Shown here piece by piece: positions 23,807 through 36,029 of a stretch of DNA of 64,000 nt. The DNA is from Mytilus galloprovincialis (Eukaryota; Mollusca; Bivalvia; Mytilida; Mytilidae). The stretch is from positions 114,322,517-114,386,516 of the forward strand of contig NC_134839.1 of NCBI RefSeq assembly GCF_965363235.1, read 5' to 3'. How positions within the stretch are numbered: position 1 is the first letter of the stretch; every line of letters starts with the position of its first letter. Made by a program: the position numbers and the translations under genes. Under the pieces are notes generated by a model, which was given only the letters and a program-made list of their open reading frames with translations, was not told the origin of the DNA and did not search any database.

Positions 23807-24097
23807 CTACATATTTCCCACTTCAGCACTTATGGAGATTAACACTATGAAAATTATATATGTCAGAATGGGTATTAGTACATAGTGAACATAATAAGTA
23901 CACACAATTGAAAAGTATACAAAAGTTAAAGCATAGGAATTTGCTGTTTCAACAACTTTTAACACTGATAAATCATTTTTAACATTAATTCCAGTTTGAA
24001 GAAGGTTCATAGCACCAGTTTCAGAAGAGAAAAACATTTGTGTGACAAAAATTGGTAGTAGTAGCCAGTTTATGACAGCAGTATATATATAGAACAT
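23807..24097 (-). CDS. Small hydrophobic open frame inside the 7.9-kb element
   Basis: The frame encodes 96 residues from an ATG. Codons continue open upstream to a good acceptor (TGCTCATTTCAG, about 24113). It has an N-terminal hydrophobic stretch (FYIYTAVINWLLLPIFVTQ) and a C-terminal one (YVLIPILTYIIFIVLISIS), separated by a polar loop with ETGAMNLLQTGINVKNDLS. No family was recognised. It could be a captured host exon or chance in AT-rich DNA. No donor follows; the frame ends in TAG. Confidence 0.3.
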   Translation of the reverse strand: MFYIYTAVINWLLLPIFVTQMFFSSETGAMNLLQTGINVKNDLSVLKVVETANSYALTFVYFSIVCTYYVHYVLIPILTYIIFIVLISISAEVGNM

Positions 24098-24249
24098 TAA
24101 AATGAGGAAACTGAAATGAGCAAACCAACATTAAAATTATTTCAAAATTATTTCAAAATTATTATCAAATGAACATTATAGGAAAGTAAGGCCAATTTGC
24201 TTGCTTGTGCTGTAGTATGTAAAGATATGTCTGCTTAATTGCGCCTTGT

Positions 24250-26170
24250 GCATTTTTTTTTATAGCTGTATTAAATATAAGCCATCTAGCTTCGTAAACT
24301 GTGTTGATGTGCCTTCTAGCACCAAAGGCTGTGTCAATTTATCGCCAAGCACCGTAGTCTATGCTATTGTATCAGACTTAGTAAGATTAGAGTTAGAGTT
24401 AGGGTAATAGGAAGACTGTACATATTAAATATGCCTTCTAGCGCCGTACGCTGTGTCAATATGCTGCCTAGCGCCTTATGCGTATGTTATTGTATCAGAC
24501 TAAGGTTAGGGTTAGAGTTTGGGTAATCGTAAGTCTGTATTGGTTATGCCCTGTAAGGCTGTGTGCTTTGTCAATATGTCGCCTAGCGCCGTAGGCTGTC
24601 TCAATATGCCGCCTAACATCGTAGACTATATTATTGTGTCATACTAAGGCTAGGGTTATAGTTAGGATAATAAAAAGAATGTATTGAATGTGTCATCTAG
24701 CGCAGTAGACTGTGTTGTTGTGCCTTCTAAATAGCGCCATAGGCTGTGAGTATATGCCGCCTAGCGTCGTAGGCTATTTAATTGTATCAGACTTAGGTTA
24801 GTGTTAGAGTTAGGGTAATAGTAAGACTGTAATAAATATGACATCAAGCGCCGTAGACTGTGTTGATGTGCCTTCTAGCGCCATAGGCAGTGTCTATATG
24901 CCGCCTAGGGGCGCTGTAGGCTATGCTATTGTGTTAGACTTAGATTACGGTTAGATTTAGGGTAATAGTAAGACTGTAATAAATATGCCTTCTAGCGCCG
25001 TAGGCTATTTTTTGTGTCATACTTAGCTATAGGTTATGGTTAGAGTTAGGGTAATAGAAAGACCCGGGTTAGGATTAGAATTAGGGCAACATTCAGACTG
25101 TAATAAATATGCAATCTACCGACGTAGACTGTGTTTATGTGCCTTCTAGCGCCACATGCTGTGTGTATATGCCGCCTTACGCCATAGGATATGCTATTGT
25201 ATCTAACTTAGGTCAGGGTTAGAGTTAGGGTAATAGTAAGACTATAATAAATATGCCATCTAACGCCGTAGACTGTGTTAATGTGCCTTGTAGATAGCGC
25301 TATAGGCTGTGTGTATATGCCGCCTAGCGCCATAGGCTATTTTATTGTATCAGACTTGGGTTAGGGTTAGAGATAGGGTATTATTAAGACTGTAATAAAT
25401 ATGCCGTCTAGCGCCGTAGGCTGTGTCAATATGACACTTAGCGCCGTAGGCTATTTTATTCTGTCATACTTAGCTATAGGTTATGATTAGAGTAAGGGTA
25501 ATAGTAAAACAGTATTAAATATATCATCTAGCCCTGTAGACTATTGATGTGCCTTCTAGCGGCATAGGCTGTGTGTATATTCCGCCTAACGCCGTAGGCT
25601 ATGTTATTGTATCTAACTTAGGTTAGGGTTAGAGTTAGGGTAATAGTTAGACCGTAATAAATATGCCATCTAGCGCCGTAGACTGTGTTGATATGCCTTC
25701 TAGTGCTGTAGGCTCTGTCTATATGCCACCTAGCGGCTCGGTAGGCTATGCTATAGTGTTAGACTTAGGTTAGGGTTAGATTAAGGGTAACAGTAAGACT
25801 GTAATAAATATGCTTTCTAGCGCCGTAGGCTATTTTTTGTGTCATACTTAGGTTAGGTTAGCTAAAAGGGGTAATAGTAGGACTGTATTAAATGTCATCA
25901 AGCGCTGTCTACTGTGTTGATGTGCCTTCCAGTGCCGTAGGCTGTGTCTATATGTCACCTAGCGCCGTAGACCGTGTCTATATGCCACCTAGCGCCGTAG
26001 TCTATGTATTTGTGTCAGACTCAGGCTAGGGTTAGAACTAGGGCAACAGTTAGACTGTAATAAATATGCAATCTACCGCTGTAGACTGTGTTGATGTGCC
26101 TTTTGCGCCGTAGGCTATGTCAATATGCAAACTAGCGCAGTAGGCTTTTTTCTTGTGACAGAATTAGGTT
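24250..26170 (+). repeat. Degenerate array with gccgtaggctgtg and telomere-like motifs
   Basis: Irregular units of about 130-260 bp combine 'cttctagcgccgtaggctgtg' blocks with ttagggttagagttagggta followed by 'atagtaagactgtaataaatatgcc'. Each unit so carries two or three TTAGGG-like hexamers. The array resumes at 28430-28700 beyond the inserted element. Confidence 0.85.
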
Positions 26171-26202
26171 AGGAAAGAGTGAAGGCTGTCAACATGTAAT
26201 AA

Positions 26203-28403
26203 CCAGATGCTCCGCAGGGCGCAGCTTTATACGACCGCAGAGGTTGAACCCTGAACGGTTGGGGCAAGTATGGACACAACATTCAAGCTGGATTCAGCTC
26301 TAAATTTGGATTGTGATTAAATGGTTGACACAGCATAGGTTTCGGACACAGATTGAATGTGGTCTAATGAACTTAAAATATTTTTTTTGCCTTTGAGCAA
26401 TTCACTATGCTGTTGAATATTAATCCTCTCAAAAAAATGTTTGAAGAAATTTTCTTTTTATTTATGAAATCTGAAATGAGAAAAATTTAACCCCCCCCCC
26501 CTATTTTTTTTCACATCCCCTTTCCCTTTTTCCAAAACTGATCTCAATTCAAATTTCTAATGGAGTTTGCAACAATAACTACTCATTTAAATACATCATA
26601 AAATATTAAAATGTAACAAAAGGTGCATGTTATCACTTAATGGTAAAGATTGTTTTAATTTATCAATTGGTAGTAAAAGTGAATATACATTGTATATTGT
26701 ATAAAACAATGATTTTAGTTGATTCAACTACTATTCTGGACAAAGAAAGATAACTCCAATCAATTGAAAATTTCTTGCTATTGCACAATATTGTGCAATT
26801 AGATATTTCTTGCTATTGCGCAATACTGTGCAATTGAAAATATTTGCTATTGCACAATACTGTGCAATTGAAGATTTCTTGCAATTGCGCAATACTGTGC
26901 AATTGAAAATTTCTTGCTATTGCACAATACTGTGCAATTGAAGATTTCTTGCTATTGCTGAATACTGTGCAATTGAAAATTTCTTGCTATTGCACAATAC
27001 TTAATATAATAATTTTGGATCCTGATTTGAACCAACTTGAAAACTGGGCCCATAATCAAAAATCTAAGTACATGTTTAGATTCAGCATATCAAATAAGCC
27101 CAAGAATTCAATTTTTGTTAAAATCAAACTTAGTTTAATTTTGAACCCTTTGGACTTTAATGTACAGCAATTTGAAAACAGGACTTAAAATTAAGAATCT
27201 ACATACACAGTAAGATTTGGCATATCAAAGAACCCCAATTATTCAATTTTTGATGAAATCAAACTTAGTTTAATTTTGGACCCTTTGGACTTTAATGTAC
27301 AGCAATTTGAAAACAGGACTTAAAATTAAGAATCTACATACACAGTAAGATTTGGCATATCAAAGAACCCCAATTATTCAATTTTTGATGAAATCAAACA
27401 AAGTTTAATTTTGGACCCCGATTTGGACCAACTTGAAAACTGGGCCAATAATCAAAAATCTAAGTACATTTTTAGATTCAGCATATCAAAGAACCCCATG
27501 GATTCAATTTTTGTTAAAATCAAACTAAGTTTAATTTTGGACCCTTTGGACCTTAATGTAGACCAATTTGAAAACGGGACTAAAAATTAAGAATCTACAT
27601 ACACAGTTAGATTCGTCATATCAAAGAACCCCAATTATTCAATTTTTGATGAAATCAAACAAAGTTCAATTTAGGACCCTTTGGGCCCCTTATTCCTAAA
27701 CTGTTGGGACCAAAACTCCCAAAATCAAACCCAACCTTCCTGTAGTGGTCATGAACCTTGTGTTTAAATTTCGTAGATTTCTATTTACTTACACTAAAGT
27801 TATGGTGCGAAAACCAAGAATAATGCTTACTTGGGCCCCTTTTTGGCCCCTAATTCCTAAACTGTCCAGACCTCAACTCCCAAAATCAATCCCAACCTTC
27901 CTTTTGTGTTCATAAACCTTGTGTTTAAATTTCATTGATTTCTATTTACTTATACTAAAGTTATTGTGCGAAAACCAAGAATAATGCTTATTTGGGCCCT
28001 TTTTTGGCCCCTAATTCCTAAACTGTTGGAACCAAAACTCCCAAAATCAATCCCAACCTTCCTTTTGTGGTCATAAACCTTGTGTCAAAATTTCATAGAT
28101 TTCTATTTACTTAAACTAAAGTTATAGTGAGAAAACCAAGAAAATGCTTATTTGGGCCCTTTTTGGCCCTTAATTCCTAAAATGTTGGGACCAAAACTCC
28201 CAAAATCAATCCCAACCTTCCTTTTGTGGTCATAAACCTTATGTTAAAATTTCATAGATTTCTATTCACTTTTACTAAAGTTAGAGTGCGAAAACTAAAA
28301 GTATTCGGACGACGACGCAAGACGACGACTACGACGCAGACGACGACGCCAACGTGATACCAATATACGACCAAAAAATTTTTAATTTTTGCGGTCGTAT
28401 AAA
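26203..28403 (+). mobile_element. Non-autonomous element, copy 1 (about 2.2 kb)
   Basis: It begins ccagatgctccgcagggc and ends with tgcggtcgtataaa. The near-terminal tttatacgaccgca (26226-26239) is the exact inverted complement of the end. The interior contains, in order, a poly(C) run, about six palindromic units (gcacaatactgtgcaattga), units of about 150 bp ('gaccctttggactttaatgt'), units of about 165 bp ('aattcctaaactgttgggacc') and a gacgacgacg string. No protein is encoded. It is inserted in the central array of the 7.9-kb element. Other copies are at 33266-35264 and 40260-41575. Confidence 0.85.
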
Positions 28404-28429
28404 AATCATTAGACTGCATGATCCTTTGA

Positions 28430-28700
28430 TTGTCTCAATATATCTCTAAGTGCCGTATGTTCATTATTGTGTTCTTGAGTTAAGAGTATAGGTTAGGGTT
28501 ATAGTTAAAACAAGAATTAGAGCTAGGGTTCGACTGTTTTGAATGTGCAATCTAGTGCCGTTAGCTGTGTCAATGTGCCATCCAGCAATGCGTGCTGTGT
28601 CTGTGTCCCATCTAGCTCCATTGATCGTGTTAATGTGCCATACAGCATTGTAGTCTGTATCAATATGCCATCTAGCACCGTGAACAATTTACAGAGTTGA
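28430..28700 (+). repeat. Continuation of the gccgtaggctgtg array
   Basis: This has the same vocabulary as 24250-26170 (ttagggttatagtt, 'tgtgccatctagc'), separated from it by the inserted element at 26203-28403. Confidence 0.7.
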
Positions 28701-28739
28701 TTAATCTTAGACCATATTTCTAATATGTAGAAACAGCAG

Positions 28740-30970
28740 ATAGATCGATACGAGTTTGCAATGTTTAAAATATAAAAATAGAGTTGCCTGAGTTGATTAT
28801 ATTGATGAACTGTGGCACAATCGTAACGATTGAATACGATCGTGCAAACGTTTAAAATATGAAAATAGAGTTGAATAAATTGATTATAGTGATCAACTGT
28901 GGCACAATCGTAACGATTGAATACTATGGATAGGATCGTGCAACGTTTGAAATATGAAAATAGAGTTGACTGAGTTGATTATATTGATCACTGTGGCATA
29001 ATCGTAACGATTGAACACTATCCATAGGATCGTGCAACGTTTGAAATATGAAAATAGAGTTGACTGAGTTGATTATATTGATCAACTGTGGCACAATCGT
29101 AACGATTGAATACGATTGTGCAACGTTTAAAATATGAATAGAGTAGACTGAGTTGATAAAATTGATCAACTGTGGCACAATCATAACGATTGATTACGAT
29201 TGATTCGATAGTGCAACGTTAAAAATATGAAAAAGGTGTTGACTGATTTGATTATATTAATCAATTGTGACACAATCTTAACTATTGATCAAGGTCGATA
29301 CGATCGAGCAACGTTTAAAATATGAAAATAGAGTTGAATGAATTGATTATAGTGATCAACTGTGGCACAATCGTAACGATTGAATACAATCGATAGGATC
29401 GTGCAACGTTTGAAATATGAAAATACAGTTGACTGAGTTCATTATATTGATCAACTGTGGCACAATCGTAATGATTGAATACGATCGTGCAACGTTTAAA
29501 ATATGTTCAATTGATTATAGTGATCAACTGTGGCACAATCGTAACGATTGAATACTATGGATAGGATCGTGCAACGTTTTAAATATGAAAATAAAATTGA
29601 CTGAGTTGATTATATTGATCAACTGTGGCACAATCGTAACGATTGAACACTATCGATAGGATCGTGCAACGTTTGAAATATGAAAATAGAGTTGACTGAG
29701 TTGATTATATTGATCAACTGTTGCACAATCGTACATTTGAATATGATTGTGCAACGTTTAAAATATGAATAGAGTTGACTGAGTTGATAAAATTGATCAA
29801 CTGTGGCACAATCATAACGATTGAATACGATTGATTCGATCGTGCATCGTTAAAAATATGAAAATAGAGTTGACTGATTTGATTATATTAATCACCTGTG
29901 ACACAATCGTAACGATTGATCAAGTTTGATACGATCTAGCAACGTTTAAAATATGAAAATAGAGTTGACTGAGTTGATTATATTGTTCAACTGTGGCACA
30001 ATCGTAACGATTGAATCCGATCGATACAATCGTGCAGAGTTTAAAATATGAAAATAGAGTTGACTGAGTTGATTATATTGTTCAACTGCGGCACAATCAT
30101 AACGATTGAATACGATCGATTCGATCGTGCAGGGTTTGAAAAAATAATAGAGTTGACTGAGTTGATTATAGTGATCATCTGTTGCACAATCGTAACGATT
30201 GAGTACGATCGATATGATCATGCAGAGTTTAAAATATGAAAATAGAGTTGACTGAGTTGATTATATTGTTCAACTGCGGCACAATCATAACGATTGAATA
30301 CGATCGATTCGATCGTGCAGGGTTAGAAAAAATAATAGAGTTGACTGAGTTGATTATATTGTTCAACTGTGGCACAATTGTAACGATTGAATACGATGGA
30401 TTCTCGTGCAACTTTTAAAATATGAAAATAGAGTTGAATGAATTGATTATAGTGATCAACTGTGGCACAATCGTAACGATTGAATACGATCGATAGGATC
30501 GTGCAACGTTTGAAATATGAAAACAGAGTTGACTAAGTTGATTATATTGATCAACTGTTGCGCAATCGTAACAATTGAATACGATCGATACGATCGTGTC
30601 GGGTTTGAAATAAGAAAATAGAATTGACTGAGTTGATTATATTGTTAAACTGTGGCACAATCGTAACAATTTGTTACGATTGATATGATCGTGCAGAGTT
30701 TGAAATAAGAATAGAGTTGATTATATTGATCAACTGTTGCACAATCGTAACAATTGAATACGATAGATATGATCGTGCAACGTTTGAAATATGAAAATAC
30801 AGTTGAATGAGATGATTATTTTGTTTAACTGTAGCACAATCGTAAAGATTGAATAGGATCGATACCATTGTGTAGGGTTTGAAATAAGAAAATAGAATTG
30901 ACTGAGTTGATTATATTGTTAAACTGTGACACAATCCTAACGATTGAATACAATCGACACAATCCTGATC
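28740..30970 (+). repeat. 96-bp tandem array, about 22 units, right part of the 7.9-kb element
   Basis: The unit carries gttgactgagttgattatat, gatcaactgtggcacaatcg, taacgattgaatacgatcga and 'gtgcaacgtttgaaatatgaaaatag'. Units differ by small deletions and substitutions. Several short open frames arise from it on both strands but have no coding sense. Confidence 0.92.
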
Positions 30971-31142
30971 CGACTGCACAGTTGATTGAGTTGATATATC
31001 CTGACATGAATGAAGTATGTTAATATGGGACAACAATTGATTGAATAGACAAACTGATACGATCGAGTACAGTTGACAAGATAATTATACTACAAAATAA
31101 AATGTGTCGAATCAATCGATTGTTGAATACTGTACTATACTC

Positions 31143-31805
31143 TTCAGATTCTGTTCATCTAAAATTTTAACCCAATTTAGCTGTCCACTAGGAATAACAT
31201 TATTTCTTGTCAGTACAGAATACATATCTTTTGATCCTTTATATAGCAAATTTACCTGACCATATCAGGAAATAGGTATTTAGTCGGATCTTAACACGTA
31301 CTTGTGATTTGTTTAAAACCAGTTTTGATAAAAATAAACGAAGAAATGTCGAAATGTTCAGGACTTAATTAAATCCGTATTTCGGTAAGATGGTGCAAGC
31401 ATACGATTTTTATTGCGTCTTACACTTTGAGAAGCGAATAATCTTTAACTACTTTATTCAAATATATTATGCTATTTTATTGCAATAGATTAATATGCTA
31501 CTTAATAATGTTTTAAAAATACTTGCAGACATGATGGTATAAAAGGACAAACTAATTTGTAAGATCCTTTAGGGAAAGATTTTGATGCCTCTTTTACTGC
31601 TGAAATTACACTGAAATTTAAGGAAATCTGTTTTAATGTTATAATTTTTCTTAAATTGGTCAAGTGAAATATACCATCCATTTTGGTCAACTATATCATT
31701 TACAAATCTTATACCACTTTTGAACCATTCTTGATAAATAACTGATTTATGACCAATCTTAATGTTATTATTATTATTCAGCCATAGTGGATTTGATAAA
31801 AATGA
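31143..31805 (-). pseudogene. Decayed non-LTR retrotransposon, upstream part
   Basis: The minus strand reads PLWLNNNNNIKIGHKSV, WFKSGIRFVNDIVDQNGWYI and QFKKNYNIKTDFLKFQ, the standard block following the reverse transcriptase of L1-like elements. Further on it reads GQLNWVKILDEQNL up to the insertion point. It continues at 23248 after the 7.9-kb element. The element is 5'-truncated: it begins immediately at the right copy of the 550-bp direct repeat. Confidence 0.75.
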
Positions 31806-32340
31806 ATAAAAGGTGCATATTTTATAAGGGAACAATAAAGAAAATGAAGTAAGGATAATCTACCTTATAATGGATCTTTTAAAAAGACAGAGAGTTACAG
31901 CACTAATTATGGAACGGCAATTTCCATGTTAAATATTGACTGTGCAAGTCCTAACAAAGACCTGTCAAACATGAGAGCCATCTTGGATAAAGACATCTTA
32001 TCAATATGGCAATAGCTTGCAGTGGCCCTTGAGCCAGGTGAGTTAAATGAAATCTGAGTCAATAACAATATTTATAAAAACAATTTCTAGTTTAAAATTT
32101 TTAATCTTGAAGCAAAATATATATCCCAAGAAAAATAAACAACTTTAACCATTAAATTGTATTAAAACTTTAACATTCAACCCCTAAAACAACAGTATGT
32201 TTTGCATATTTCAACAAATTACACTGAAATATAACAAAAGTTTTATTGATCAATAATTATCTAAAGTAATCGTAACTACTTATTTTGTCTTCTAGATATA
32301 AAATGTGGTCTTACAAAAATATTCTGGCTTTCGATAATCA
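31803..32340. repeat. About 550-bp direct repeat, right copy
   Basis: This is the partner of 21753-22310. Its left edge coincides with the 5' end of the retrotransposon, and the left copy's right edge coincides with the retrotransposon's poly(A) end. Confidence 0.85.
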
Positions 32341-33035
32341 TATTTTCAATCTATTCATTGACTTAGTTGTGTCTAGTATTAATAAATCTTGTAAGTACTT
32401 CATATCTTTTACATATTTCTAGAATAAATAGCTAGTTTACGTAATTGCTAAAACTTTTCAAATGTATCAACAATGATCTTGATTATGTCAGTAGGTAATT
32501 TATCAATTATGGACTTTTGAGGAGATCAATACATTGTATATTGACCTGTTTCATATATTTTTATTCACCTCTTCAAAAGTCCTTAATTTATATATTACAT
32601 ATGTAAATAATGTACTAGGAAAATGGTGTTCAATGTTCTTTATAGGTATTTTTAAATTGTATTTTGCCAAAATTTTAACATGTAATTGAAAATATCAATA
32701 TTCTTTACACAACTTTGTGGCTTGTTGTGTTAGCTTTCTTGTATTTTTAGCATATGCATTTAACATAAAATTCTTTATATCTCCTTCTGATAAACTTGAA
32801 ATTTTCTTTACGTCTGCTGCAGTGCTCCTTCCATGGTTGTTATGTGTGACGTCATGACATTATTAATCTAAATTTAGCAAGACTTTTTAAATTGACTGTC
32901 AATATACATAGAAATAGAAACATAGCATCAATATACTTAAAAATAGAAACAAGGCTTTTGATAAATAAAATAACCTTTGAAACACATGATCCTAATATCC
33001 AACGAAAAGAGGATGCTACACCATATGTAATATAA
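32341..33035. other. Unannotated AT-rich DNA
   Basis: No supported gene; the minus-strand frame at 32852-33040 has no recognisable features. Confidence 0.45.
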
Positions 33036-35650
33036 AACAAGAGGCTCTCAAGAGCCTGAATCGCTCACCTGTATTTCAGAGGAGCGAAAATGTTAGCAAA
33101 CTTGATGAACAAATTGTGTAAAATTGTCTTTAAAGGGAAATAACTCCTTAAGGGGTCAATTGACAATTTTGATCATGATAACTTTTTTGTAGATCTTACT
33201 TTGCTGAACATTATTGCTGCTTACAGTTTATATCTATCTATAATAATATTCAAGATAATGACAAACCAGATGCTCCGCAGGGCACAGCTTTATACGACCG
33301 CAGAGGTTGAACCCTGAACGGTTGGGGCAAGTATGGACACAACATTCAAGCTGGATTCAGCTCTAAATTTGGATTGTGATTAAATAGTTGACACAGCATA
33401 GGTTTCGGACACAGAATGAATGTGGTCTTACTCTAATGAACTTAAAATATTTTTTTGCCTTTGAGCAATTCACTATGCTGTTGAATATTAATCCTCTCAA
33501 AAAAATGCTTGAAGAAATTTTCTTTTTATTTATGAAATCTGAAATGAGAAAAATTTAACCCCCCCCCCCTGATCTCAATTCAAATTTCTAATGGAGTTTG
33601 CAACAATAACTACTCATTTAAATACATCATAAAATATTAAAATGTAACAAAAGGTGCTTGTTGTCACTGAATGGTAAAGATTGTTTTAATTTATCAGTTG
33701 GTAGTAAAAGTGAATATACATTGTATATTGTATAAAACAATGATTTAAGTTGATTCAACTACTATTCTGGACAAAGAAAGATAACTCCAATCAATTGAAA
33801 ATTTCTTGCTATTGCACAATATTGTGCAATTAGATATTTCTTGCTATTGTGCAAAACTGTGCAATTGAAAATATTTGCTATTGCACAATACTGTGCAATT
33901 GAAGATTTCTTGCTATTGTGCAATACTGAGCAATTGAAAATTTCTTGCTATTGCACAATACTGTGCAATTGAAGATTTCTTGCTATTGCTGAATACTGTG
34001 CAATTGAAAATTTCTTGCTATTGCACAATACTTAATATAATAATTTTGGATCCTGATTTGAACCAACTTGAAAACTGCGCCCATAATCAAAAATCTAAGT
34101 ACATGTTTAGATTCAGCATATCAAAAAAGCCCAAGAATTAAATTTTTGTTAAAATCAAACTTAGTTTAATTTTGGACCCTTTGGACTTTAATGTAGACCA
34201 ATTTGAAAACGGGACTAAAAATTAAGAATCTACATACACAGTTAGATTTGGCATATCAAAGAACCCCAATTATTCAATTTTTGATGAAATCAAACAAAGT
34301 TTAATTTTGGACCCCGATTTGGACCAACTTGAAAACTGGGCCAAAAATCAAAAATCAAAGTACACCCCATGGATTCAGTTTTTGTTAAAATCAAACTAAG
34401 TTTAATTTTGGACCCTTTGGACCTTAATGTAGACCAATTTGAAAACGGGACCAAAAATTAAGAATCTACATACACAGTTAGATTTGGCATATCAAAGAAC
34501 CCCAATTATTCAATTTTGATGAAATCGAACAAAGATCAATTTTGGACCCTTTGGGACCCTTATTCCTAAACTGTTGGGACCAAAACTCCCAAAATCAAAC
34601 CCAACCTTCCTTTAGTGGTCATGAACCTTGTGTTTGAATTTCATAGATTTCTATTTACTTACACTAAAGTTATGGTGCGAAAACCAAGAATAATGCTTAC
34701 TTGGGCCCCTTTTTGGCCCCTAATTCCTAAACTGTTCAGACCTAAACTCCCAAAATCAATCCCAACCTTCCTTTTGTGGTCATAAACCTTGTGTTTAAAT
34801 TTCATTGATTTCTATTTACTTATACTAAAGTTATTGTGCGAAAACCAAGAATAATGCTTATTTGGGCCCTTTTTTGGCCCCTAATTCCTAAACTGTTGGA
34901 ACCAAAACTCCCAAAATCAATCCCAACCTTCCTTTTGTGGTCATAAACCTTGTGTAAAAATTTCATGGATTTCTATTTACTTAAACTAAAGTTATAGTGC
35001 GAAAACCAAGAAAATGCTTATTTGGGCCCTTTTTGGCCCCTAATTCCTAAAATGTAAGGACCAAAACTCCCAAAATCAATCCGAACCTTCCTTTTGTGGT
35101 CCTAAACCTTGTGTTAAAATTTCATAGATTTCTATTCACTTTTACTAAAGTTAGAGTGCGAAAACTAAAAGTATTCGGACGACGACGCAAGACGACGCAG
35201 ACGATGACGCCAAGGTCATACCAATATACGACCAAAAAATTTTCAATTTTTGCGGTCGTATAAAAACTACAAAATTATGTTAAAACTATCAATTCAGTGG
35301 CAGCAACCCAACAGTGGGTTGTTCCATTTGTCTGAAAATTTCAGGGCTGATAGATTTTGACCAAGTGAACAATTTAACCCCATGTCAGATTTGCTCTAAA
35401 AACTTTAGTTTTTGAGATATAAGCCAAAAACTGCATTTGACCCCTATGTTCTATTTTTAGCCATTCTGTCCATGTTTGTCGATGGATCAAAACCTAGAAT
35501 AAAATTTATAAACTACCCTAAGGAAGATTTATTTAAGTTTGAAGGTATTTGGCCCAGTAGTTTCAGAGGAGAAGTTTTTTTTAGTAGTTTACGATGACAA
35601 AGGACGACAAAGGACGCCAAGTGATGGCATAAGCTCACATACCAGAGCTA
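33036..35650. repeat. Older dispersed repeat split by an element
   Basis: The left part (33036-33265) starts caagaggctctcaagagcct and includes 'ctccttaaggggtcaattgac'. The right part (35265-35650) includes 'ccaattcagtggcagcaaccc'-like sequence and ends in gacaaaggacgacaaagg, then 'agctcacat'. The copy at about 43985-44505 is continuous through the junction (caagataataacaaaaaac), which shows that 33266-35264 is a later insertion here. Confidence 0.75.
33266..35264 (+). mobile_element. Non-autonomous element, copy 2 (2.0 kb)
   Basis: Collinear with 26203-28403 and highly similar, with a few internal deletions (for example in the poly(C) flank and one unit near 34360). It begins ccagatgctccgcagggc and ends tgcggtcgtataaa. 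It is nested in an older repeat. It lies between the regular last secernin exon and the extra pair of exons. Confidence 0.87.
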
Positions 35651-35738
35651 AAAATACAGCATGAACATGTTATATTATGCATAAATATGTTATATTATGC
35701 AAAAGTAAATAAAGACGGTGTACAGAATGTATATAATA

Positions 35739-35949
35739 AAAATTTTAAATTCTCAAACTACATTTCACATCAAATAATAACAGTTCGTTATTGTAACGTA
35801 ATAAACGTTACCAACGGCAGTGTCGTCAAGGACATTGTTAGAACGTCGCCTGAAGATTGCCAGAAGGCATGAAAGCGCTAGTGACAATATTTTAATGAAC
35901 TGTTATTATTTGATGTGAAATGTAGTTTGCGAATTTAAAATTTTTATCA
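35739..35949. mobile_element. Foldback element with 50-bp arms
   Basis: Arms at about 35739-35788 and 35898-35949 are inverted complements (aaattctcaaactacatttc, then acatcaaataataacagttc). The loop of about 110 bp contains 'cgcctgaagattgccagaagg'. It is followed by a (TA)n run at 35950-35971. It is MITE-like; no target duplication could be resolved because of the TA repeats. Confidence 0.75.
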
Positions 35950-36029
35950 TATATATATATATATATATATAGAAAAAACAATATCTGGCATAATAACATA
36001 TTTGGAAAAAAATTAATAAAAATTCGTAA

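Larger units (their letters stand above)
23249..31142. mobile_element. 7.9-kb inverted-repeat DNA element (MULE- or foldback-like)
   Basis: The ends are inverted repeats of about 37 bp sharing GTACAGTAT, ACAATCGATTGATT and GACA, with a 9-bp target duplication, inserted in a retrotransposon. Both subterminal regions are rich in gatcgtaacgattga motifs (23330-23760 on the left; a 96-bp tandem array at 28740-30970 on the right). The centre is a degenerate array of 'agcgccgtaggctgtg' units, interrupted by another element at 26203-28403. No transposase frame is seen, so it is non-autonomous. A 9-bp duplication suggests the Mutator type, but this is inference. Confidence 0.78.

Noticed and set aside
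28924..31007. Several 60-91 codon frames on both strands
   Set aside because: All derive from the 96-bp tandem array; the repeated peptide pattern follows the DNA repeat.
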